Positions 1 to 4,804 of a stretch of DNA of 5,084 bases are shown here, piece after piece (position 1 is the first letter of the stretch; every line of letters begins with the position of its first letter). A program made the translations under genes and the position numbers. The notes under the pieces were generated by a model, which was given only the letters and a program-made list of their open reading frames with translations, searched no databases and was not told where the DNA came from. The stretch comes from SCUN01 sp964343975. Its GTDB lineage: Bacteria > Acidobacteriota > Vicinamibacteria > Vicinamibacterales > SCN-69-37. The stretch is from NCBI GenBank assembly GCA_964343975.1, contig CAYFLU010000219.1, forward strand, positions 1 through 5,084, read 5' to 3'.

Positions 1-314
1 CGGCGAACCGGCCGGCTCGAGTCTGCGAGCACGATCGTGCCGGCGATCCCACCTGTGCCGGTCTGTTGTGCGGCTTGCGCGTTATCACGCGGTGCGCCTG
101 CCTGACGGCCTCCCTGTTGGCCCTGTTGTCCGCCTTGGCGCCCCGACTGTGCCTGCCCTTGCTGGCCGCCACGGCCCTGTGCCTGTCCACGGCCTTGTTG
201 CTGAGTCTGTTGCTGCTGCGCCGTGCCTTGAGACGCAACCGGCACGGCACGAAGCGCTGCCCCCGTGAGTGCCACGGCGGCGGCGATGAGGAGCACGCGA
301 TAGGAGGACGCCAT
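1..314 (-). CDS. Secreted protein with Gln/Gly-rich linker and start of a carboxypeptidase-regulatory-like domain (N-terminal part)
   Basis: The reading frame is open from an ATG at 314-312 to the window edge, giving the first 104 residues; the C-terminus lies outside. Residues 1-29 look like a Sec signal peptide: MASSYRVLL, then a hydrophobic stretch LLIAAAVALTGAALRA and a likely cleavage site near VASQG. Residues about 31-75 are low-complexity, almost entirely Gln, Gly, Arg and Ala with recurring GRG, GGQQGQ and GGRQ units, and look like a disordered linker. From residue 88 the motif GGIAGTIVLADSSRPVR resembles the first strand and turn of a carboxypeptidase-regulatory-like (Ig-fold) domain, common in secreted proteins of Acidobacteriota and Bacteroidota. 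The full protein could be a surface or TonB-dependent-type protein, but that cannot be told from this fragment. It lies 40 bp downstream of the BON gene on the same strand. There is no Shine-Dalgarno before the ATG, but a TAACAT hexamer lies 6 nt upstream. Coding status is well supported; function is not. Confidence 0.72.
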   Translation of the reverse strand, partial: MASSYRVLLIAAAVALTGAALRAVPVASQGTAQQQQTQQQGRGQAQGRGGQQGQAQSGRQGGQQGQQGGRQAGAPRDNAQAAQQTGTGGIAGTIVLADSSRPVR

Positions 315-320
315 ACGGAG

Positions 321-326
321 ATGTTA
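321..326 (-). promoter_or_regulatory. Candidate -10 element (TAACAT) for a leaderless transcript of the 1-314 gene
   Basis: On the minus strand TAACAT (4 of 6 matches to TATAAT) is followed by 6 nt (CTCCGT) and then the ATG at 314. No Shine-Dalgarno sits in front of this ATG. The spacing would put transcription initiation at or next to the start codon. No convincing -35 element is seen 16-18 nt upstream. Supported mainly by the same arrangement at two other genes in the window. Confidence 0.3.
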
Positions 327-354
327 GACCCGGTGGCCGATCCCTTTCTTTCGC

Positions 355-897
355 TTAGCGGTCCACCCGGAGGAGATTGGTCACGCTGAACGCGCCTGGA
401 ATCTGAGAGGCGAGGGAGTAGGCCAGGACCTTTTCCACCTCGCTCGAGACGGCGCCGGTGAGCGTGACTCGTCCACGCTCAACGATGAGATGAATCGGCG
501 GGTTCACCATCGATGCGTAGTGCCGGAACGATGGATGTCCGTAGATGGCGCGGGCCAGGCGATCCCGCAGTTCGCTGTCGCTGATCGACACCGGCAGCAC
601 TTCCATCGTGACGGTGAGATCCCGGATGCCGTCGATCTTGCGGATCCGCTCGACGAGGTCGTCTTTCTTGTACGGCATCGTCACCCGCCCCCCAAGGATC
701 ACGGAGCGGTTGTCCACCTGGAAGGTGACGTCGTCGAAGATGCCGAAATGCGCGTACTGCCGCACGGATTCCGCGATGCGCTCAGCGAGGCGCTCGTCCT
801 GCGTCTGGCCGGCTGACGGGCGGGCGACGCCCACCAGGAGCACGAGCATCAGCACGGCGACGACGTAACGGCGGAAGAAATCGATCGGGCGAACCAT
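355..897 (-). CDS. Secreted/periplasmic protein with two BON domains (OsmY-like)
   Basis: The product is 180 aa. Residues 1-30 form a signal peptide with a basic n-region (MVRPIDFFRR), a hydrophobic core YVVAVLMLVLLVGVA and a likely cut after RPSA. Two BON repeats follow, at about residues 33-101 and 106-178. Each has the pattern of an N-terminal helix (ERLAERIAESVR; ELRDRLARAI), a short strand, then VILGGRV or VTLTGAV, a second helix (KKDDLVERIRKIDGIRDL; EVEKVLAYSLASQIPG) and a closing strand. BON domains bind phospholipid or act as small periplasmic modules, as in OsmY; the exact role here is unknown. The start is fixed by the signal peptide and by a Shine-Dalgarno AGAGG at 906-910, 8 nt from the ATG. 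The same frame stays open further upstream, antisense to the ZIP gene, but that extension is spurious. The gene diverges from the ZIP transporter across 87 bp and may be co-transcribed with the downstream gene 40 bp away. Confidence 0.9.
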   Translation of the reverse strand: MVRPIDFFRRYVVAVLMLVLLVGVARPSAGQTQDERLAERIAESVRQYAHFGIFDDVTFQVDNRSVILGGRVTMPYKKDDLVERIRKIDGIRDLTVTMEVLPVSISDSELRDRLARAIYGHPSFRHYASMVNPPIHLIVERGRVTLTGAVSSEVEKVLAYSLASQIPGAFSVTNLLRVDR

Positions 898-984
898 CGG
901 TCTGGCCTCTAATACGGCGCGGGCAGCTGTTCTATTACCAGAGCAAGGACGGTACCAGCCTGTCCGCCATCTACAATAGACGCC
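898..984. promoter_or_regulatory. Divergent intergenic region between BON gene and ZIP transporter
   Basis: This 87-bp gap must carry promoters for both divergent genes. Visible elements are the BON Shine-Dalgarno (minus strand, 906-910), a direct repeat TACCAG at 936-941 and 953-958 with 17 bp between starts, a short inverted repeat TCTATT (931-936) / AATAGA (975-980), and TACAAT at 972-977 as a plus-strand -10. The repeats could be regulator sites, but they are short and may be chance. Confidence 0.5.
972..977 (+). promoter_or_regulatory. Candidate -10 element (TACAAT) for leaderless ZIP transcript
   Basis: TACAAT matches the sigma-70 -10 consensus at 5 of 6 positions and ends 7 nt before the GTG start codon at 985. 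Initiation about 7 nt downstream would fall on the start codon, which fits the complete lack of a Shine-Dalgarno here. No good -35 hexamer is visible at 16-18 nt spacing. Confidence 0.5.
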
Positions 985-1719
985 GTGATCTGGCTGGCCG
1001 TCATTGGACTCTCCGTTCTCGGCAGCGCCGGGGGCATGGCGACGGCCGGGCTTCTCGTGGCGCTCCACCGGGATGTGCGCTCCAAGGTCGTGCCGTGGCT
1101 CGTGTCGTACGCCGTGGGCACGCTCCTCGGCGCCGCGCTCCTCAGCGTGTTGCCGGAGGCGCTCGAAACCCTGCCGCCGGCGCGCGCGTTCGGCACGATG
1201 CTTGGTGCCATTTTGACGTTTTTTGCGCTGGAGAAGTTGGTCCTTTGGCGCCACTGCCACGACGACCACGACTGCGAGACCCATCATCACGGCACCGCGT
1301 CTATGGTGGTAATTGGCGATGCCGTGCACACGTTCGTGGATGGGGCCGTCATCGCCGCTACGGCGATGGTCTCCCTGCCGCTCGGGCTCACCACGGCACT
1401 GGCCGTGACGGCGCACGAGATTCCTCAGCAGGCCGGAGACGTGGCGATCCTCTTGACGGCGGGGCATTCGCCGCGCCGCGCGTGGGCGTTGACCGCCGCG
1501 GCCGCCGGCGGCGGCATTGCCGGCGCTATCGCGATGCTGGTTTTTGGCGCGAACGTGCCGGGCGTGCTGCCGTACGCGCTCGCGTTTGCCGCGGGCAACT
1601 TTCTCTACGTGGCGATGTCGGACCTGATTCCGCACCTGCACCGCGGCGGCATCGACACCAACGCGGTCCGTCAGATCGTGCTCATTGCCCTCGGCATTGC
1701 CACGATGGTCCTGCTGTAA
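985..1719 (+). CDS. ZIP-family metal cation transporter
   Basis: The product is 244 aa, an inner-membrane protein with about eight hydrophobic segments (roughly 3-27, 37-57, 68-87, 106-128, 132-157, 165-188, 193-213, 228-244). It would import Zn2+ or another divalent metal. ZIP signatures are clear: in TM4 GDAVHTFVDG (residues 111-120, His115 and Asp119) and in TM5 AHEIPQQAGD (143-152, His144, Glu145, Asp152). The TM5 form with HEIPQ and a following GD is typical of the LIV-1-like branch. The TM3-TM4 loop (89-103) holds six His, two Cys and several Asp/Glu, a probable cytosolic metal-binding loop. TM4 has Thr116 where many ZIPs have Asn in the HNF motif. The GTG at 985 is the only start that keeps TM1 whole; the next ATG, at 1036, would remove most of it. 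The gene is monocistronic in the window and its stop is 11 bp from that of the convergent VWA gene. Confidence 0.93.
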   Translation: MIWLAVIGLSVLGSAGGMATAGLLVALHRDVRSKVVPWLVSYAVGTLLGAALLSVLPEALETLPPARAFGTMLGAILTFFALEKLVLWRHCHDDHDCETHHHGTASMVVIGDAVHTFVDGAVIAATAMVSLPLGLTTALAVTAHEIPQQAGDVAILLTAGHSPRRAWALTAAAAGGGIAGAIAMLVFGANVPGVLPYALAFAAGNFLYVAMSDLIPHLHRGGIDTNAVRQIVLIALGIATMVLL

Positions 1720-1730
1720 CCCGCGCGGCG

Positions 1731-2759
1731 TCACCCGGCGTTGTAGCCCGATCGCGAGCGCACGTGATAGTTCCCGCGCCGCAGCCGGACCTCGATCGCA
1801 TGCCATCGCCCGTCTTTGGGTGACGCTGACACATACCCGAGAAAATATTGGCGGCTGAGTTCGTCGGCGATGCCCGCCGTCGCCGGATCCAGATCTTGAT
1901 GCGAGCCGATCACTTCGGTTCGGCCGCCGCTGTCGTCGGTGAGCAGCCGGAGTGCCATGGTGCCGGCCGTCGCCGGGCCACTGCGTGTCGCGTTGGCCGT
2001 GGGTGGCGGTGTCGTGGGCGCGGACGGTTTCCGGCCCGGAAACGGTGACGGCACGGGCTTCGACGGTGCGGCGGGTGCGGCCGGCGCGCTGGTCCGCGGC
2101 GAGGCGCCCGGATCAATCGCGATGGCGTAGACGAGTAACTCGCTGTTGCGAATGATCTGCTGCGCATCGCGGACCGTGAGATGCGAATTGGTGTCATCGC
2201 CATCGGAGATGATCACCAGCGCCTTCTTGCGTTGCGTGCCGCGTTGCGCGAGCGGCACGGCCTCGGCCACCGAGTCGTACAACGCGGTGCCCCCGCGCGG
2301 GTTGATCGCGCCGAGTGCGCGGCTGACAGCCGCGCGATCCGTCGTCCAGCTGTGCACGAGCTCCGGTCGGCTGTCGAAGCGATAGAGGAACACTTCGTCT
2401 TGTTTGCCGAGCAGGTCGAAGAGGAAGCGATTGAGCGCGGCTTGCGCCGCCTGAATGCGCGGCCCCGCCATGCTCCCGCTCGTGTCGAGCACGATGCCAA
2501 GGCTCACCGGCACACGATCCGAGTCGAACTGCTGCACGTCTTGCTTCACGCCGTCTTCGTAGATCTCGAAGTCGTCGCGCCGCAGGCCCGGCACGAATCG
2601 GCCGTTCGCGTCGGTGACCGTGACGGTCACATTGATGAGGTTCGTTGACGAGCGGAACGAAAATCCCTGCCCGCTCGGCCGCTCCTGGCCGTGCAGGGAG
2701 ACCGCGGCGCCAAGCGCGAGCACACTCGCGAGCAACCAGACGCTTCGCGGCGCGGTCAT
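1731..2759 (-). CDS. Secreted VWA-domain protein, Acidobacterial VWFA-related type
   Basis: The product is 342 aa with a signal peptide (residues 1-25; hydrophobic VWLLASVLALGAAVSLHG, cleaved near HGQE). Residues about 33-80 form a beta-rich module (STNLINVTVTVTDANGR ... DDFEIYEDGVKQ) typical of the Acidobacterial VWFA-related family. The VWA domain follows, with a complete MIDAS: DTSGS at 92-96, the Thr in GGTALYDS at 158 and Asp in ISDGDDTN at 186. It should therefore bind a divalent cation and act in protein-protein contact outside the cytoplasm. A Pro/Ala-rich segment (about 219-262) interrupts the domain before its last helix and strand. The C-terminus (DELSRQYFLGYVS, then RWHAIEVRLRRG) matches the family ending. 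It is the last gene of a three-gene operon: its ATG overlaps the upstream TGA as ATGA, and GGAGGG at 2766-2771 lies 6 nt before it. The partner is unknown. Confidence 0.92.
   Translation of the reverse strand: MTAPRSVWLLASVLALGAAVSLHGQERPSGQGFSFRSSTNLINVTVTVTDANGRFVPGLRRDDFEIYEDGVKQDVQQFDSDRVPVSLGIVLDTSGSMAGPRIQAAQAALNRFLFDLLGKQDEVFLYRFDSRPELVHSWTTDRAAVSRALGAINPRGGTALYDSVAEAVPLAQRGTQRKKALVIISDGDDTNSHLTVRDAQQIIRNSELLVYAIAIDPGASPRTSAPAAPAAPSKPVPSPFPGRKPSAPTTPPPTANATRSGPATAGTMALRLLTDDSGGRTEVIGSHQDLDPATAGIADELSRQYFLGYVSASPKDGRWHAIEVRLRRGNYHVRSRSGYNAG
2756..2759 (-). other. ATGA stop/start overlap coupling the FxLYD-like and VWA genes
   Basis: On the minus strand the four bases ATGA contain both the VWA start (2759-2757) and the TGA stop of the upstream gene (2758-2756). 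With the strong GGAGGG site at 2766-2771, 6 nt upstream and inside the preceding gene, this indicates translational coupling and a fixed ratio of the two products. Confidence 0.85.
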
Positions 2760-3580
2760 CGCTCGCCCTCCGTCAGGCCGGTCGGAGACTGGCCGCGTCG
2801 ATCGGCATGGGGCAGGACCGAGCCGTCGTCCCGCCGAAATCCGACGCGGTACCGAGTGACGGGAGAAGACACCGGCACGTGCACCACAAAGGCCGACGTC
2901 TCACCCGGTCGCAGTTGCTGGAATTCGATGTCCGCGCGACCACTGGCGATGAAGACGCCGGCATCGTCGAAGGCATACACGACGGCGGTCACGCGCGGTG
3001 CCGTCGTGGCCGTGGCGGGATTTTCGACGAGTCCGGTCACGGTCAAAGTGCTGGGTTCGATCGTGTGACGCAGCGACAGCAACTCGAGTGGCGGTGCGGC
3101 TGTCGCGGTGGCGGCTGGTGCAGTACGCGGCGTGGTGAGGGCCGGCGCGGCACCCACGGGCGTCGATCGCATGATCGTGACCGTCCCCCACACCACGAGG
3201 CCGATCAGCGTGGCGACGGCGGCAAATGCGGCCGGGCGGTGCGCGGGCACCGCCGGCGTCGGCGCCGCGCCGAACGACACCGGCGCGACGTCGGCCGCGC
3301 GATCCGAGAAGGTGCCCGGCAGAATCGCCGCGTCGGCGAGCGTGGCGTGCACCGGCTCCGGCGCCGCGAGCGGCTGGTGCCGTTGCGGGGTCATCGGATC
3401 CAACGGCGCGTCCGCGAAGTCTTCGGCCCATTCGTCATCGTCTCGCGCCGCGTCTTCGAGGGCCGCGATGCGTGCGGCCGCGCGCTGCTGGCCGCCCACG
3501 AGCAGGCGCCACGCCAGCACCGACAGGCCGACGGCCGCGGTGAGCGCGCCAAGGGAAATGCCCAGCATCATCTGGTCCAT
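2756..3580 (-). CDS. Two-TM membrane protein with FxLYD/DUF3426-like C-terminal domain
   Basis: The product is 274 aa. TM1 is at residues 5-27 (LGISLGALTAAVGLSVLAW) and TM2 at 117-137 (AAFAAVATLIGLVVWGTVTI). Arg residues after TM1 and before TM2 suggest that the loop 28-116 is cytosolic; it starts as a short charged helix (AAARIAALEDAARDDDEWAE) and becomes Pro/Ala-rich. After an Ala/Thr/Pro linker (140-164), residues 165-258 form a probable extracytoplasmic beta-sandwich: LTVTGLVENP, VTAVVYAFDDAGVFIASG, IEFQQLRPGETSAFVVHVP. The order 'new or old version of a bond, change in the property, size limit by charge and contact' is that of FxLYD/DUF3426-type domains. No enzymatic motif is visible. 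The ATG at 3580 begins just before TM1, with GAGGT at 3591-3595 ten nt upstream, overlapping the TonB stop codon. The stop overlaps the VWA start (ATGA). The operon position implies a shared envelope role with TonB and VWA. Fold assignment is by eye. Confidence 0.82.
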   Translation of the reverse strand: MDQMMLGISLGALTAAVGLSVLAWRLLVGGQQRAAARIAALEDAARDDDEWAEDFADAPLDPMTPQRHQPLAAPEPVHATLADAAILPGTFSDRAADVAPVSFGAAPTPAVPAHRPAAFAAVATLIGLVVWGTVTIMRSTPVGAAPALTTPRTAPAATATAAPPLELLSLRHTIEPSTLTVTGLVENPATATTAPRVTAVVYAFDDAGVFIASGRADIEFQQLRPGETSAFVVHVPVSSPVTRYRVGFRRDDGSVLPHADRRGQSPTGLTEGER

Positions 3581-3588
3581 GGTTCGCA

Positions 3589-4752
3589 CTACCTCAACTT
3601 GAATTCCACTGACACGTCGACGGAGACATCCACCGCGACGCCGTTGCGCGAGGCCGGCGTGAAGCGCCATTGGCGCACCGCGTCGATGGCCTTCTGCTCG
3701 AGTCCGCCGCCCAGGGTGCGCACCACGCGAATCTGTCCAACGGTGCCGTCCCGCCGCACGACGATGTCGAGCACGACTTCACCTTCGATGGCTTTGCGTC
3801 GCGCGTCGTCTGTGTAGTTGGCGCGCACCTCGCGCAGCAACTGCGGTGGCGCGATGCCGCTGCCCGGTCGGTACGGTCCACCGCCGGTGCCGCCACCCGA
3901 GCCCGGCCCGATGCCGCCGCCGTGTCCCTCGCCGATGCCGAGTCCCTGACCGGAGCCGACCCCGCCGCCACTGCCGGATCCGGCGCTCGTGCTGTGCCCG
4001 GGTGATTCCACCAATCCACTGCGTTCGTTCGCGTCGCCCGGCGTGGCGATGACCGGTGCCGTCACTGCGGGGGGCGCTGGCGCGGGTGGCGCCGGTGTCA
4101 CGACAGGCGGTGCCGGAGGCGCGGGCGTCGGCATCGGCACGATGGGACGAGGTAACGGCGGCGCGGGCGGAGTGATCACCGGCGGTTCTGGTTTGGGCTG
4201 CGGCGGTGGCGTGGGGCGTGGCGCCGGTCGCGGGGGCGGCACGACGCGCGCCGGAGACGCGTGGCGTTGCACGCGCGGAATTGGCGCGGTGATCTTGGGC
4301 GTCGGTGCCTTGCGTTCGGCCTTGGGTGGTGGCGCGGGCATCGACACACCGCCGCCCCCGCCCCCGCCGCCGGGCCCGAGTTCGTTCACGAACACCAGCC
4401 GAGCCGAGACCGAGGCCGGAATCTTCGGGGGCACCGTGTCCTTCGCGAGCCATTGCATGGACGCCAGTGCCACGAGTGCGGCAAGCACCAGCGCATGCGC
4501 GAGCGCCGACAGCGCCAGCGGGCCCGCGCGGTGCGCCTGCGGCGCCGGCATCAGGGTGAGGGGCAGCGCATGGCGATGCGCCGTTCCGCGACGCAGACAG
4601 CGCACGACCTCAACCGCATCAGTGCCCAACACGCGCCCGCGGCGCACCGCGACGCCCATGGCGCGCACCGCCTGCTCGGCGCGGGCCGGCGGTACGCGCG
4701 CCGCGGCCGCGATCTCGGGCAGGGTGTAGGTGTGGGCGAGTGTCGAGCGCAT
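3589..4752 (-). CDS. TonB-family energy transducer with N-terminal HTH-like domain
   Basis: The product is 387 aa, longer than the roughly 240 aa of classical TonB. Order of parts: residues 8-56 an HTH-like module; 78-99 a single TM (LALSALAHALVLAALVALAS); 125-136 a Gly run; 138-233 a Pro-rich, Lys/Arg-containing spacer; 258-300 a Gly/Ser-rich stretch; 301-387 a TonB C-terminal domain with PQLLREVRANYTDDARR, EGEVVLDIVVRRDGTVG and AVRQWRFTPASRNG. TonB carries proton-motive energy from ExbB/ExbD to outer-membrane receptors; the spacer crosses the periplasm. The ATG at 4752 is the only start that keeps the N-terminal module, and an in-frame TAG lies shortly upstream. It has no properly spaced Shine-Dalgarno (an AGGA lies only 2 nt away). 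Met68 could yield a conventional TonB but also lacks one, and codons 1-67 have the same GC-rich third positions as the rest. It heads an operon with the FxLYD-like and VWA genes; no ExbB/ExbD is in the window. Confidence 0.9.
   Translation of the reverse strand: MRSTLAHTYTLPEIAAAARVPPARAEQAVRAMGVAVRRGRVLGTDAVEVVRCLRRGTAHRHALPLTLMPAPQAHRAGPLALSALAHALVLAALVALASMQWLAKDTVPPKIPASVSARLVFVNELGPGGGGGGGGVSMPAPPPKAERKAPTPKITAPIPRVQRHASPARVVPPPRPAPRPTPPPQPKPEPPVITPPAPPLPRPIVPMPTPAPPAPPVVTPAPPAPAPPAVTAPVIATPGDANERSGLVESPGHSTSAGSGSGGGVGSGQGLGIGEGHGGGIGPGSGGGTGGGPYRPGSGIAPPQLLREVRANYTDDARRKAIEGEVVLDIVVRRDGTVGQIRVVRTLGGGLEQKAIDAVRQWRFTPASRNGVAVDVSVDVSVEFKLR
4345..4380 (-). repeat. Poly-glycine tract in TonB periplasmic linker
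   Basis: Residues 125-136 (GPGGGGGGGG) are encoded by a run of GGC/GGG codons just after the TM. The coding strand carries closely spaced G-tracts, two of them five bases long, so it is prone to slippage and may fold as a G-quadruplex. In the protein it is a flexible hinge between membrane anchor and Pro-rich rod. Confidence 0.6.
4585..4731 (-). other. HTH (MerR/excisionase-like) domain coding segment of the TonB gene
   Basis: These codons give residues 8-56. The pattern is YTLPEIAAAARV (helix 1, turn), PPARAEQAVRAMG (helix 2), VAVRRGRVLG (short beta wing) and TDAVEVVRCLRRG (helix 3). This is the layout of MerR N-terminal and excisionase-type winged HTH modules. It lies on the cytosolic side of the TM, where DNA contact would be possible. 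The recognition is by pattern; DNA binding is inferred. Confidence 0.55.
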
Positions 4753-4804
4753 GGTCCTGGCGTACGGCTTTTCGGCTCGACCATGCAGGTCCTACACTAG
4801 CGGC
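4753..4804. promoter_or_regulatory. Divergent promoter region between TonB operon and SDR gene
   Basis: This 52-bp gap must hold or overlap the start signals of both genes. TACACT at 4793-4798 (plus, 4 of 6 to TATAAT) ends 6 nt before the SDR ATG. The opposite strand of the same bases reads TAGTGT (4794-4799), a weak -10 that would start the TonB message near 4787 with a leader of about 35 nt. The core CTACACTAG is an imperfect palindrome, so the two promoters may share their -10 region. No clear -35 is seen on either strand. Confidence 0.4.

Noticed and set aside
66..389. Plus-strand frame with Leu-rich hydrophobic stretch, resembling a membrane protein
   Set aside because: It is the antisense of Gln/Gly repeats (CAG/CAA read as CTG/TTG), and the minus strand encodes a signal peptide and coherent secreted protein.
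868..897. Twin-arginine signal in the BON protein (FFRRYVV)
   Set aside because: The residues around the Arg pair do not fit the S/T-R-R-x-F-L-K pattern; a Sec signal explains the sequence.
898..1806. Minus-strand open frame continuing upstream of the BON gene through the whole ZIP gene
   Set aside because: It is antisense to a clear ZIP transporter, its translation is Arg/His-rich without family motifs, and the BON protein has its own signal peptide and Shine-Dalgarno at 897.
2645..3817. Long plus-strand open frame (390 codons) opposite the TonB operon
   Set aside because: Its composition is Arg/Gly-rich nonsense typical of the antisense of GC-rich genes; the opposite strand has coherent TM, FxLYD-like and TonB motifs.
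3853..3981. Gly-rich codon repeats as a CRISPR or tandem repeat array
   Set aside because: There are no regular repeat units or spacers; they are low-complexity Gly/Ser codons within TonB.
3779..4453. Second minus-strand frame overlapping TonB (224 codons)
   Set aside because: Out-of-frame shadow of the Pro/Gly-rich TonB linker; composition is Arg/Thr/Ala-rich with no start signals.
3989..4729. Plus-strand Gly-rich frame opposite TonB
   Set aside because: It is the complement of Pro-rich codons; glycine runs are produced by the antisense of CCG/CCC codons.
4551..4784. Minus-strand ATG at 4784 as start of a small gene upstream of TonB
   Set aside because: It is in a different frame from TonB, the product is Arg/Pro/Cys-rich without pattern, and it overlaps the better TonB frame fully.
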